Source of the DNA: Saccharospirillum alexandrii_A
GTDB lineage: Bacteria > Pseudomonadota > Gammaproteobacteria > Pseudomonadales > Natronospirillaceae
Length of the DNA: 64,000 bases
Reading direction: 5' to 3'
NCBI RefSeq assembly: GCF_043641555.1
Contig: NZ_JBHZRJ010000001.1
Coordinates: forward strand, 1-64,000
A program made the translations under genes and the position numbers. Positions 24,920 to 34,298 of this stretch are shown here, piece after piece (position 1 is the first letter of the stretch; the number at the start of each line of letters is the position of its first letter). The notes beneath the pieces were generated by a model. That model had not been told where the DNA came from and did not search any database. It was given only the letters and a program-made list of their open reading frames with translations.

Positions 24920-26147
24920 CAGCCATTACCCACGGTGTTCAACACCCCGGCTGTTTGGCCGGCAGGTGGTGTTGCTGGCGCTGATCGCTTCGGTTGAACC
25001 GGCGCTGGCCGAATGGTCACTGGAAGCGGCGGCGACAGGCGCGCTGGCCAATGACGGTACCGAAACAAACGGGTCCGTAACGCCGGAATTCGCGTTCGAA
25101 CTGGAAACGCCCTGGGTTGACTGGACATCGGCAGCGAACGTAGCGGTCACATCGCCCCTCGACGAGTGGCAGCCAACCACCCCCTGGCAGGCCGAGAACG
25201 ACATTGTCTGGACCTCCAGTGACGAGGTGTTGTCTGTGGCACTGGAACATCAGCATACCGAAGACGAGGTCGACTTCAGCCAGGCCCGAACCATTGATGA
25301 CCGGGTGGCTACTCTAGTTGCCCTGCAGCGTCGACAGGGCCAGCGGCTGATTCACCGGCTGGAAGCAGGATGGGACTGGCAGAACAATCGCCAGGTCGAT
25401 GATGATCTGGTGCTGTCGGAGGTGGAAGACCAGGGCTGGCAGGCGGGCTATGCCCCTGCTTTTCAGCAGAGCCGGCAAACCCTGTGGCAGGCCGAGACCC
25501 GCTATCAGGAGCGCGAGTCGGGGCTCAGCGAATGGCGGTATGGACTGGGCTGGCAGTACCGGACCCAGGTGAATACCTGGAACCTGAATGGCCAGTGGAT
25601 TGAAGCCAGTCGCGAACAGCAGGAACTGGAAACCTACAGCCTGTCGGCCCGGTGGCAGCGAGAAACCGATCTGGGTCTGTGGCAGGCGCAACTGGCGAGG
25701 TCGGTGGATGACACCCTGAGCTCCCAGACCATTGGCAACCAGAACACCGCGGTAGACCAGCAAGCGCTGGCCATCACCCGCCAGTTCACCCTGAGCCTGT
25801 CCGACGTACAGTGGCAGCAGGATCTGACGGTCTCGGCACTGCTGGAACTGAGTGATCAGGAACAGGAGCTGACGCTTGCAGGCAGCAATGTAGCCGATGA
25901 CCGGGAACGCACAGCCCGGATTGAACTCGGGATTGAATATCAGGCCTCGCAGCGTTCAACCACCACGCTGGATACCTCGTACCAGTGGCTGGAAGAATCG
26001 CTGTGGCAAGCCAACCTGGGGTGGACGCGGGTGCTGAGTCCGCGCTGGCAAAGTCAGGCGGAAGTGCAGTACACCGAAAGTGACAACGATGAAGAATGGC
26101 AATGGCTGATCGGGCTGAGAGTGCAGTTGATCGACGCAGGTCAATAA
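24900..26147 (+). CDS. XrtA-associated outer-membrane beta-barrel protein
   Basis: This 415-residue protein has an N-terminal signal sequence (hydrophobic stretch about 23-36, ending EPALA). It continues with repeated Trp/Gln-rich amphipathic strands to a C-terminal WLIGLRVQL strand, the picture of an outer-membrane barrel. Position after the kinase gene matches the TIGR03016-type proteins of exosortase loci. The start is uncertain: GTG 24900 overlaps the kinase gene, and a later GTG near 24966 is possible. A likely role is an outer-membrane secretion pore or scaffold for the polysaccharide. Confidence 0.75.
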   Translation: MLCTSNNSHYPRCSTPRLFGRQVVLLALIASVEPALAEWSLEAAATGALANDGTETNGSVTPEFAFELETPWVDWTSAANVAVTSPLDEWQPTTPWQAENDIVWTSSDEVLSVALEHQHTEDEVDFSQARTIDDRVATLVALQRRQGQRLIHRLEAGWDWQNNRQVDDDLVLSEVEDQGWQAGYAPAFQQSRQTLWQAETRYQERESGLSEWRYGLGWQYRTQVNTWNLNGQWIEASREQQELETYSLSARWQRETDLGLWQAQLARSVDDTLSSQTIGNQNTAVDQQALAITRQFTLSLSDVQWQQDLTVSALLELSDQEQELTLAGSNVADDRERTARIELGIEYQASQRSTTTLDTSYQWLEESLWQANLGWTRVLSPRWQSQAEVQYTESDNDEEWQWLIGLRVQLIDAGQ

Positions 26148-26234
26148 CACCCTCGGGCGTGATCGGACCGCCATGTTCAGGAACGAGCGCTCTGCTATCG
26201 GAGCAGCCGGATATCGACCGTTAAGGAGGACACC

Positions 26235-27785
26235 ATGACGCAGTTGGTTCAGGATTATTTTACCGCCTCGGCACGCCGCTTCCCCGACAAGATCGCCGTG
26301 CGTTGCGCCGATCAGTCCATCAGCTACCAGGCACTCGATCAGGCAACCAACCGACTGGCCCGTCATCTTTCAGGGTGTGGCGTACCAGCCCAGTCTATGG
26401 TCGCGTTTTTCATGCCCAAGAGTCTGGAGTCGATGCACTGCATCCTCGGTATTTTGAAAGCCGACTGTACCTACGTTCCCATTGATGTGAATTCACCCGC
26501 GCAACGACTGCAATCGATTCTTAAGAGTCTCGACTCCCAGGTCATTCTGGTCAGCGATGCCAGCGAAGCCCTGCTGCGGGAGCGCCTGCCGGAAGATGCC
26601 GGCATCGAGATCATCAACGTCAATCAACTTGCAGATGCATCGTTGAGTTCTGAGCCTGTAGCCTGCACCAATTTATCGATCGACCTGGCCTATGTGTTGT
26701 TTACTTCCGGTTCCACCGGTGTACCCAAGGGCGTGATGATTCCGCACAAGGCCATTGTGGATTACATCGACTGGTGTGTTGAAACCTACGAACTGACCGA
26801 CCAGGACGAGATTGCCAACCACGCGCCGCTGTACTTCGATAACTCCACCTTCGATCTCTACACCGCCTTCAAGACCGGCGCGACACTGCATCTGGTCGAC
26901 GATGCCCTGAACGCTGTCTTGCCCAGGCTAATCCGCTGGCTCGACGAACATGCCATTACCACCTTTTTCTGCGTGCCGTCGGTGCTGACCCTGTTGCTCA
27001 AATCCCGTCGCCTGAAGCCTGAGGCGTTTCGCCAGGTACGGCATATTCTGTGCGCCGGTGAAGCCTTACCACCGACCGTGGTGCGCCAGTGGATGCTGAT
27101 GTACCCGCACATTCAGTTCACCAATATGTACGGCCCCACTGAAATCACCGTCGATTGCACCTATCACGTCATCGATAAGGTGCCAGCGGCCGACGCCCGC
27201 TCGATCCCGATTGGCAAACCGCGACGCAACATGGACATCTGGGTCAGAACCGAGTTGGGCGAGCTGACCCGCACGCCGGGTGCCCAGGGGGAGTTGCTGG
27301 TGCGCGGCACATCGGTTGCTTATGGCTATCTCGGGTTGGCGGAAAAGTCCGCCGAGGTGTTCATTCAAAACCCCTGGCACGAGCGCTTCCACGACCCGCT
27401 GTATTGCACCGGCGATCTGGTTCAGATCGACGACGCCGGTTTGCTGCATTATCTCGGCCGTCTGGACGACCAGATCAAGTACCTCGGCTATCGCATCGAG
27501 CTGGGTGAAATAGAAGCTGGGTTGAACAGTCTGGATGCCATTGAAGAAGCCGTAGTCGTATTCAGCCCGGAACAGGAAGGCGAGGAGCCTTTTATTGCCG
27601 CCCTGGTTCACGCCGACCCGACCGTTAGCCAGACAGACCTGATCGATGCCATGAAAGCGCGGCTACCCGGTTATATGGTGCCTACTCGCATTGAGCGAAC
27701 CGATCAGCCGTTTCCGCGCACGCCTAACGGCAAGTACGACCGGAAAACCATTCTGAAACGCTTTGTCACGACGGAGGCCGCATGA
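26235..27785 (+). CDS. Free-standing amino-acid-type adenylation enzyme
   Basis: This 516-residue ANL-superfamily protein has the NRPS core motifs: A3 LFTSGSTGVPKG, A5 NMYGPTEITVDC, A7 YCTGDLVQ, A8 GRLDDQIKYLGYRIELGEIE and A10 PNGKYDRK with the catalytic Lys. The A4 segment YFDNSTFDLY keeps the Asp that contacts the substrate amino group in amino-acid-activating domains. It therefore probably activates an amino acid and loads it on a carrier protein. It occupies the place of the exosortase A-associated acyl-CoA ligase. AAGGAGG precedes the ATG. It is coupled (ATGA) to the SGNH gene. Confidence 0.82.
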   Translation: MTQLVQDYFTASARRFPDKIAVRCADQSISYQALDQATNRLARHLSGCGVPAQSMVAFFMPKSLESMHCILGILKADCTYVPIDVNSPAQRLQSILKSLDSQVILVSDASEALLRERLPEDAGIEIINVNQLADASLSSEPVACTNLSIDLAYVLFTSGSTGVPKGVMIPHKAIVDYIDWCVETYELTDQDEIANHAPLYFDNSTFDLYTAFKTGATLHLVDDALNAVLPRLIRWLDEHAITTFFCVPSVLTLLLKSRRLKPEAFRQVRHILCAGEALPPTVVRQWMLMYPHIQFTNMYGPTEITVDCTYHVIDKVPAADARSIPIGKPRRNMDIWVRTELGELTRTPGAQGELLVRGTSVAYGYLGLAEKSAEVFIQNPWHERFHDPLYCTGDLVQIDDAGLLHYLGRLDDQIKYLGYRIELGEIEAGLNSLDAIEEAVVVFSPEQEGEEPFIAALVHADPTVSQTDLIDAMKARLPGYMVPTRIERTDQPFPRTPNGKYDRKTILKRFVTTEAA

Positions 27786-28513
27786 TAGTAAACCCCCTGA
27801 TCAAACGCCGGCGCCCGGGTCTTAAATGGGTGTTGCTGATCGCTGCTGTTGTACTGGCAATGCTGGCAACGGTTGCGGTCGCGTTTCTTAGACAGTCGGA
27901 CCTGCCGCTCAGAGATGCGATGTTTGATGAGCATGCGGCGCAGCGTCAGCAAGTGTTGCTGGAACAGGACAGCGCCACCGACGCTGGAGCCATCGTACTG
28001 CTCGGCGACAGCCACCTGGAACTGATGGACAACGAACAACACTGGCCGGGATCCCTGAATCTCGGCATACGCGGCGATACCACGGCCGCTGTGCTCGATC
28101 GCATGGACAGCTACCAGAGCCTGGCAACCGCCCGTGTTGTGATCATCAGCCTGGGCGCTAACGACATCGCCCAGGGCTACCGGGTCAACCAAAGCGTTGC
28201 CAACCTGCGCGATATCGTTTCGCGACTGCCCGGGCAAACACCGGTCTTACTGACCACCATTCACGCCATGGACGAGCGTGTTGGGCTGGTGGGGTATAAC
28301 CGTAATATTCGCCGCTGGAATGAAGCCTACCAGGAGGCTTTTGCCGACTCGGATCAGGTGCAACTGGTGGCCTCACCCCATGCCCCGCAGAGCGACAGCG
28401 ACAACCTCGCCGTGGCCATGCACGTTGGCGATGGCATTCACCTGAGTCAGGCCGGTTATGACGCCTGGCTTTCCGCCCTGAGACCCGTTGTCGATACGGC
28501 AGTTGAAGAATGA
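27782..28513 (+). CDS. Membrane-anchored SGNH/GDSL esterase
   Basis: This 243-residue protein has an N-terminal membrane anchor (residues about 16-36) and an SGNH hydrolase domain facing the periplasm. The catalytic set is visible: Ser77 in LLGDSH, Gly in NLGIRGDT, Asn127 in LGANDI, and Asp217/His220 in DGIHLSQAGY. Such enzymes act as acyl-esterases or acetyl-transfer partners on polysaccharides. It is the last gene of the rightward EPS operon and runs into the convergent hydrolase gene with a 58-base overlap. Confidence 0.85.
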   Translation: MIVNPLIKRRRPGLKWVLLIAAVVLAMLATVAVAFLRQSDLPLRDAMFDEHAAQRQQVLLEQDSATDAGAIVLLGDSHLELMDNEQHWPGSLNLGIRGDTTAAVLDRMDSYQSLATARVVIISLGANDIAQGYRVNQSVANLRDIVSRLPGQTPVLLTTIHAMDERVGLVGYNRNIRRWNEAYQEAFADSDQVQLVASPHAPQSDSDNLAVAMHVGDGIHLSQAGYDAWLSALRPVVDTAVEE

Positions 28514-30204
28514 TCGACTAGGGCTAACTGCTGACAGAGGTGGTCGATCAGCCGCTGCCGGCTAACGGCGGTGGTGAAAGTGTGATCGGCCTGTTCGACC
28601 TGGTCCCAGCTGACCCGCCCGGTTTGCATCAGCCGTGTCATTGTACGCCCGCCCGCCTCCTGTAAGGCCGCCATGCCAGCTTCATCTGGCGAAAACACAA
28701 AACGGACCACCAGACCACGCTCTGTCAGCCGATTGAGATCCCGCTCCAGGGGCGACAGTTGCCGGCTGAGGCGCTGGCCGGTTGCATGGGCAACCCGGCC
28801 GACGCGCTCCACCAGATGACGCCCCACGTTCAGCCACTTCTGCGGCGAGGTGAGCAAACGCAGCCAGGCTTTGGGGTTGCTGGTCGACTGCGCATACTGC
28901 GCCCGGGTCAGCGCCGATTGCGCACCCGAAGGCATGCGGCTGTCGTCACCCTGTTGCCAGTAAAGCGTTTGCACATTAATCAGCGTCAGCCCGGCCACTG
29001 GAATGTCCGGGTGCGCAAGGGCTGCCTGGTAGGCGTTGTAGGCACCGGCGCACACCCCAAGCAAGGTCACCGCGGGCGCCCCGAGATCGATCACCGTCCT
29101 GGCCATGGCGGCCAGATCATCGCGACCGGTCAGGTTGTAGGCTTCATTGCTCAATGTCTGGGCGTGTTGCGGGCTGTCTCCCAAATGCGCGAGGTCCAGC
29201 CGAACGCTGGTAATGCCCTGCCTTGCCAGCTGCCGGGCAAGGTCGACATGCAGCCGGTTTGGCCCGGCGTGGTGGCCAGCGCCGGTATTGGGGATCAGCA
29301 CCCAGGGGGCTGTGCTCGCCGCCCGCAATGGCCGGGTCAGAATGCCAAAGACGGCGCCGGCCCGCAGCGATGTCTCGGTAAACCCGGTGGAGTGCCAGCT
29401 TTCTATAGGCGCTATGCGTTCGGGCTGATGAGCTTTGCTGGAGACTGATTGTGAGCCGAGCCAGGTGATCAGGTGCTTGATGTCCGGTTGTGGAACGATC
29501 GATGCCTCAGCCTGACGCGCCATGCCCGACAGTGCAGAAGAGCTGATTCGTTCTACCTGGCCGCCAGCCGCCTCAAGCCCGGCCAGCGCGGCAATGCGCT
29601 TCTGTTCCGGTGTGTGAATTACCAGGGTATTCAATGGGTAGTCGGGTTCTACGGCCAGCGACCGTTGCTCCAGCTGCGCCGCCGTGTCGCGGTGCATTGG
29701 GTAGCCGCCCCCGGTCAGGCAGGGGGCATCGTCCGGTGCTCGGCTGTGCAGCTGCAGGTCAATCAGATTCAGGTCGCGAACGAACGTCTGGCCCCGGGTG
29801 TGCGGGTACCACCACACCAGGCCTGCCAGCGAGACACGGGAAACAACCGCCGGTGTGAGCAAACAGCTGGCCCGCATGGCCAGTAAAACAGGGGCGAGAC
29901 CGCAGTGCCGCTGCACCCAGCCAGTGACCGCAATCAGGGCCTGTTCCCAGTCGTCCAGTATGCCGGGCTCGGTTAATTGACCGCTGCTGTTGCCGTAACC
30001 GGGCAGGTCAAACACCAGTGCTGCCTGACCGGCGGCCTGCAATTGCAACGCCAGCTGACGCAGCGTCGTGTGGCAGTGCATGTATTCCGGGCCGACCGGG
30101 TGGCACAGCACCACAGGTGGCGCACGGTGCGTCTCTACATCGAACCAGTGTGCAAAAACGGCACCGTTGTTGTCGGTGGGTAGCCAGAAGGTGTGCTGCT
30201 TCAT
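28456..30204 (-). CDS. Tandem alpha/beta-hydrolase protein 1 (Cys nucleophile elbow)
   Basis: This 582-residue protein is made of two alpha/beta-hydrolase domains. The N-domain (about 1-245) begins VLCHPVGPEY and has LPGYGNS, but its elbow reads AMRAS and lacks a normal nucleophile. The C-domain (about 265-560) has the elbow GVCAG with Cys385 where serine is usual, and a late His541 in ADHTF. It resembles the exosortase A-associated hydrolases fused together. Cysteine in this position is known in aminoacyl-shuttling enzymes such as CmaE and SyrC, so a transferase role is plausible. It overlaps the FkbH-like gene by ATGA. Confidence 0.75.
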   Translation of the reverse strand: MKQHTFWLPTDNNGAVFAHWFDVETHRAPPVVLCHPVGPEYMHCHTTLRQLALQLQAAGQAALVFDLPGYGNSSGQLTEPGILDDWEQALIAVTGWVQRHCGLAPVLLAMRASCLLTPAVVSRVSLAGLVWWYPHTRGQTFVRDLNLIDLQLHSRAPDDAPCLTGGGYPMHRDTAAQLEQRSLAVEPDYPLNTLVIHTPEQKRIAALAGLEAAGGQVERISSSALSGMARQAEASIVPQPDIKHLITWLGSQSVSSKAHQPERIAPIESWHSTGFTETSLRAGAVFGILTRPLRAASTAPWVLIPNTGAGHHAGPNRLHVDLARQLARQGITSVRLDLAHLGDSPQHAQTLSNEAYNLTGRDDLAAMARTVIDLGAPAVTLLGVCAGAYNAYQAALAHPDIPVAGLTLINVQTLYWQQGDDSRMPSGAQSALTRAQYAQSTSNPKAWLRLLTSPQKWLNVGRHLVERVGRVAHATGQRLSRQLSPLERDLNRLTERGLVVRFVFSPDEAGMAALQEAGGRTMTRLMQTGRVSWDQVEQADHTFTTAVSRQRLIDHLCQQLALVDHSSTAVSTTGLRAESQAS

Positions 30205-31838
30205 GAAGGGCTCGTTTCGGTGGCGTTGTGAAGGGTGAACAGGGTGCGCGCCGCCTGCGTTTGTTGCGCCAGTCTGTCCCGTTCAATGCGGTTCTGGTCT
30301 GTTGCCAGGGTGTCCAGAAAATCCTGCAGGGGCCGGTTGCGCTCGGTGTTCACCCGGTCGAAAACCAGTGTATCGATTGCGATCAGCTGCTCAGTCAGAA
30401 CATGCAAAAACGCCGCCTCGACCTGACGCTGCAGCACCCGGCACGACATCACCCAGGCACGAATGCAGCCCTCCACATCGATCAGGCAGGCCATGATCTC
30501 GCCATGGGCACCGTGCGCATCGGCCAGGCTGGCTGAGTATAGCCGGCCACCCTGGCGAAGCACTGCATCGAGCTCGTCGTCCGTCCAGCGCTTGCCATTC
30601 AAGTTGAATTGATTGGTCTTGTTGATCAGCTGCAAGGCCCGGTCGCGCTGTGTCTGGCTGCGGTCGTGCCAGGTGAGCTGCATGTCGAGTGAGCTCAGAA
30701 AGGCCGTCAGATCGGCCCCTTCTGCGTTGACCGGGGCCATACCCTTAAGCCGGGTCCGGTAGAGTTCTGTGCGTTGCCGGTCTTCCTGGCTGGTGGTGTC
30801 CTGCTTGAAGTGCGTTAGCAGCCGTTCCAGAAAATCCGGAAAGGCGGCCACGGAATCCGGAAACTGAAGACATTGCACTTCGGGCAAAGCGGTGCTGACT
30901 TCCGACAATTCGACTGGGTTGTCGTCGACAAAAACCACGGCATCCAGACCCAGATCCAGCTGTTCCAGCAAGTGACGGATCTGGGCCGACTTGGGCTGAT
31001 AACTGCCCAGAATGGCGACCAGGTCAGCATCAATCAGCGTCATATTGCCCGTTTCAAACGGGGCCCGGGCCAAGTCGGCATCGTTGCGACTGACTGCGGC
31101 GATCAGGGCGCCGCTGTGCTTCAGGCGCTGCAGCGCCTGCTGATATAAAAAGTGCGGGTAGCCGGCGCCCTCGGGCCGGTACTGAATGCCATCGAGGCCG
31201 TCTTCACCGATGATGCCCTGCCACATGACCTGATCGAGGTCGGTCACCAGCACCTTGCGCGGCGACTTCGGGCTTGGGTAGCGCTGCTCATAGAGGGCTT
31301 CGGAAATGGCATCGGCACTGCGGCCTGCAATGGCAACGCCGGTGTTCAGAAAACTGGCCAGATCAAAGGCCTCGCCATCAAGCAACCTGGCGCCAGCCCG
31401 ATACGCGGCTTCGCGCAGCCGGTTTGCGAGTTGCGCTTGCAGGGCCGGGCTGGCCATAACCGGTGGCAGGGGCGCATCGAGGTAGAGAATGGGCATGCTG
31501 CGTTGCTGCAGGCGTTGTTCCTGTGCGGCCAACCTCGCCTCCAGATCAGCCAGTTCCAGTGGTTGTGCGGGCAACCCGGTGCGCCAGTCGGTTTCCGGCA
31601 ACCAGTCCCAGGGCAGCATCAGCCAGACTTCATCGTGGCTGGCGGCGGTATAGCTTTGTTGTGCCAGCGTATTGAATGGCAAATGCTGAACCGTTAGCCG
31701 TTGCCCTGCCAGGGCGTGTCGCGCCTGTAAGTACAGATCGAGGTTCTCACTCTGAAACGACGTCGCCAGCAGGACGGTTGAGGCAGGTGCGTCGTCCGCG
31801 AGCGCGGCGACCGCGCGTTGTGCTTGCAGATATTTCAT
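30201..31838 (-). CDS. FkbH-like HAD-IIIC protein
   Basis: This 545-residue protein has an SGNH-like N-terminal region and a HAD domain with Asp200/Asp202 in VTDLDQVMWQGIIGEDG, then AAVSRND and FVDDNPVE. A C-terminal GNAT-like part carries NQFNLNGKRW. FkbH enzymes take 1,3-bisphosphoglycerate and place a glyceryl group on a carrier protein. The motif here (DLDQV) differs from the common DLDNT but keeps both aspartates. A carrier protein gene ends nine bases upstream, which fits that chemistry. Confidence 0.85.
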   Translation of the reverse strand: MKYLQAQRAVAALADDAPASTVLLATSFQSENLDLYLQARHALAGQRLTVQHLPFNTLAQQSYTAASHDEVWLMLPWDWLPETDWRTGLPAQPLELADLEARLAAQEQRLQQRSMPILYLDAPLPPVMASPALQAQLANRLREAAYRAGARLLDGEAFDLASFLNTGVAIAGRSADAISEALYEQRYPSPKSPRKVLVTDLDQVMWQGIIGEDGLDGIQYRPEGAGYPHFLYQQALQRLKHSGALIAAVSRNDADLARAPFETGNMTLIDADLVAILGSYQPKSAQIRHLLEQLDLGLDAVVFVDDNPVELSEVSTALPEVQCLQFPDSVAAFPDFLERLLTHFKQDTTSQEDRQRTELYRTRLKGMAPVNAEGADLTAFLSSLDMQLTWHDRSQTQRDRALQLINKTNQFNLNGKRWTDDELDAVLRQGGRLYSASLADAHGAHGEIMACLIDVEGCIRAWVMSCRVLQRQVEAAFLHVLTEQLIAIDTLVFDRVNTERNRPLQDFLDTLATDQNRIERDRLAQQTQAARTLFTLHNATETSPS

Positions 31839-31847
31839 GGCAGCGGC

Positions 31848-32075
31848 CTAGAGGTAGCGGTTCACCAGCTCGACGCAATCGTCGAGCGTGTTCAGTTGCA
31901 TGGCCTCGTCGAGGCTTAACGCCAGGTCGAACTCACCTTCCAGTGCCGATACCAGAGCCACCTGTGCCATTGAATCCCAGGTGTCACACTGGCTGCGATG
32001 CACGCCCTCAGCCGTGTCGAGTTTGATGATGCTGCTCAGAATGGCGTCGATGTCGTCACGAAGGGAGGCTTCCAT
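31848..32075 (-). CDS. Acyl carrier protein 1
   Basis: This 75-residue carrier protein has the phosphopantetheine attachment serine Ser35 in WDSMAQVAL. The start at 32075 is set by AAGGA seven bases upstream; a longer frame into the acyltransferase gene is not credible. It overlaps the acyltransferase gene by 20 bases and precedes the FkbH-like gene by nine, so it is the likely partner of FkbH. Confidence 0.85.
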   Translation of the reverse strand: MEASLRDDIDAILSSIIKLDTAEGVHRSQCDTWDSMAQVALVSALEGEFDLALSLDEAMQLNTLDDCVELVNRYL

Positions 32076-33207
32076 GCGCGGGTCCTTTTGGTTTGGGTCG
32101 ATGAGTGAGTTTGGGTCTGATGCGGTGTTTATAGACTTGGCGGCAGGCACCGGCGATCCAGCGATCACCGAGCAGGTGAACCAGCAAAGCAAACAATAGA
32201 CTCAGGGCGGTACACAGCAACAGAATGACCAGGCCCGGCATTTGCCCGTACCAGGCGTCTATCAGGTAGCGGCCTAACTGGTGATGCACCAGATACAGCG
32301 GGTAAGTCAGGCTGCCGAGCAGGAGAATCCAGGGGCGGTTGGCCGGGTTCCAGTAACCCAGGCTGATGGCCGTCAGCGCGGCAAAGCCGAGTGCGAGCAA
32401 CAGGCTGCCGGCCAGCCAGTCAAAACCGGTGCTGGTGCCAAAGTTGTAAAAAGCGATTTGCTCGGGCAGGTAACTGCAGGCCAGCGCAAAGCTGCCCAGC
32501 AACACCAACCAGGCCCAGGGGTCTCGCCGCTCGGTGCGCAAGGCGCACAGGGTCATACCGGCAATAAAATAAGCAGAGTAATCAGGCGCGATGAGGTATT
32601 TCAGAAAAAACGGCTGGCCCACCAAACGGTAGCCGATGGCCGAGATCAGCCAGAGACTGAGCCAGAACCGGTAGGCACCAAGCTGGCGAGTCAGCAGCGC
32701 CAGCCCGATCAGGATGTAAAAATGCAGTTCGACCAGCAACGTCCAGTACACCGGGTCGAGATGGGTGACGCCCAGATAGGGCTGCACCATGGTCAGGTTG
32801 GCGGCGACCTCGAAAGCACTGACTTCAAGGCTGGCGCCAAGAAAGAACCAGAGCATGGCAAGGGTAAACAGAATGGAAACCCAGTAGGTTGGAAACAGCC
32901 GAATCCAGCGATAGACCGCAAAATCGAGTGCCGTGCGGCCACTGGCCGATGCAAAAATAATAAAGCCACTGATCAGGAAAAAGAGATTAACGCCCATAAA
33001 CCCGAAATGGGTAACGTTGGACCAGCCAGGCAGTAACTCGGTTGAGGCAATGAGGTTATAGCGATTGGGAAAGTTCGTGTTGCCCACGCCGCTGGCGGTG
33101 TAGTGGTACAACAGCACCATCAGGGCTGCAAAAAACCGAAGCAGATCCAATGCGGGCAAGCGCATGTCCTGTCGTGGCAGCGGTGCCGAAAACCAGTATG
33201 CTTTCAT
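32056..33207 (-). CDS. Acyltransferase 3 family membrane protein A
   Basis: This 383-residue integral membrane O-acyltransferase belongs to the OafA/YrhL/NolL type. It has about ten hydrophobic helices, the N-terminal RLPALDLLRFFAAL motif and a histidine in LLYHY that is conserved in the family. It would transfer an acyl group to the polysaccharide or its lipid-linked unit. The start ATG 33207 overlaps the preceding stop (ATGA); an in-frame GTG lies two codons earlier. It is adjacent to a second acyltransferase. Confidence 0.87.
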   Translation of the reverse strand: MKAYWFSAPLPRQDMRLPALDLLRFFAALMVLLYHYTASGVGNTNFPNRYNLIASTELLPGWSNVTHFGFMGVNLFFLISGFIIFASASGRTALDFAVYRWIRLFPTYWVSILFTLAMLWFFLGASLEVSAFEVAANLTMVQPYLGVTHLDPVYWTLLVELHFYILIGLALLTRQLGAYRFWLSLWLISAIGYRLVGQPFFLKYLIAPDYSAYFIAGMTLCALRTERRDPWAWLVLLGSFALACSYLPEQIAFYNFGTSTGFDWLAGSLLLALGFAALTAISLGYWNPANRPWILLLGSLTYPLYLVHHQLGRYLIDAWYGQMPGLVILLLCTALSLLFALLVHLLGDRWIAGACRQVYKHRIRPKLTHRPKPKGPAHGSLPS

Positions 33208-34298
33208 GCCCACCCCCGTGGCTGGCCGATCAGCCAGTTGGCCTGGTGCGAGAACACCCGGCGGGTTAGCACCATGGCGCCGTAAAAGACAGCCAGACTC
33301 AGCACAACCCGGATCAGCCAGGTACCCAGATTAGCAACAATAAGACCATGGTCCAGCGCGATGGCAACGGCGAGGGTGCCATAGGTATGCGCCAGAAAAA
33401 TGCCGTAGCTCTCGGCGGCCCATGGCCGCAGTACGCGATGCATTGCTGCCGACAACGACAGGCAAACACTCAGTAGCAACACGGCCAGTGATAACTTGTT
33501 AATCAACTGAAAATCGATCAGAGCACGCTCGGGGCCAAACCATTCGGTCACCCGATAAACACCGGCATGCTGTTCCACCAGAGTCATCCATAGAAAGGAT
33601 GCAACGGCCAGCACGGCACTGACCCACACCATGGTGCGATGACCTGGCTGGCCCCGTTCAAGCCAGAGTGCTGCCAGCATTCCCAGCAACAAACCGGGCC
33701 AGAAATACATCCATAGCCACCAGACTTCCCGGTTGGGGTAGTGTGGGCGCTGGATGGTGTTGGCCCAGATTACCGCCACGATAAACACGCAAAGCAGCAG
33801 GGCGGGGCGTCGAGCCAGAGCAAGCCACAGCGGCAGCGACAGGTAGATCAGGGCTAGCATCGGTATGAACCAGAGCGGGTAGTTCGCCGTCGTACCACCG
33901 GTTATAACGTACCAGCCCAATTGCAACCACAGGGGCCACTCGGCCAGGTGCGGATAATTCGCACTCGGCTCACCGTTGGGGAAATACTCATAGGCCAGCC
34001 CCGGTAACAGCCAGACCAGATAGGGCACCCCAACGAAACGGGCCTGTCTTGCCAGAAAGCGGCCATAGGAAGCTGCCGTGCCTAGTTCAGTGCGCTTCAG
34101 TGTCAGCAACAGGCCAGTCAGAAAAACAAAAAACACCGGTGCGTTGTTAAACAGATTCAACAGCCAGCGTTCTGTGGTGCGGTTGCCCGGCCAGTTTAAT
34201 AGATCAAAACAGGCGAGACTCGCCACCGCGATCAGCAAAGCCAGCGCCCGGTAACTCGACAGCGCGGTGCGCCAGGAGACGTTCATTGGCTCAGCCAT
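33204..34298 (-). CDS. Acyltransferase 3 family membrane protein B
   Basis: This 364-residue multi-helix membrane protein belongs to the same broad family but is clearly diverged from its neighbour. The first helix region reads LSSYRALALLIAVASLACFDLLNW, without the usual LDxLR-type opening, and a FFVFLTG segment follows. ATG 34298 gives an 8-base overlap with the upstream hydrolase gene and has GGAG upstream; GTG 34346 and ATG 34286 are alternatives. The pair may act on different positions or with different donors. Confidence 0.8.
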   Translation of the reverse strand: MAEPMNVSWRTALSSYRALALLIAVASLACFDLLNWPGNRTTERWLLNLFNNAPVFFVFLTGLLLTLKRTELGTAASYGRFLARQARFVGVPYLVWLLPGLAYEYFPNGEPSANYPHLAEWPLWLQLGWYVITGGTTANYPLWFIPMLALIYLSLPLWLALARRPALLLCVFIVAVIWANTIQRPHYPNREVWWLWMYFWPGLLLGMLAALWLERGQPGHRTMVWVSAVLAVASFLWMTLVEQHAGVYRVTEWFGPERALIDFQLINKLSLAVLLLSVCLSLSAAMHRVLRPWAAESYGIFLAHTYGTLAVAIALDHGLIVANLGTWLIRVVLSLAVFYGAMVLTRRVFSHQANWLIGQPRGWA

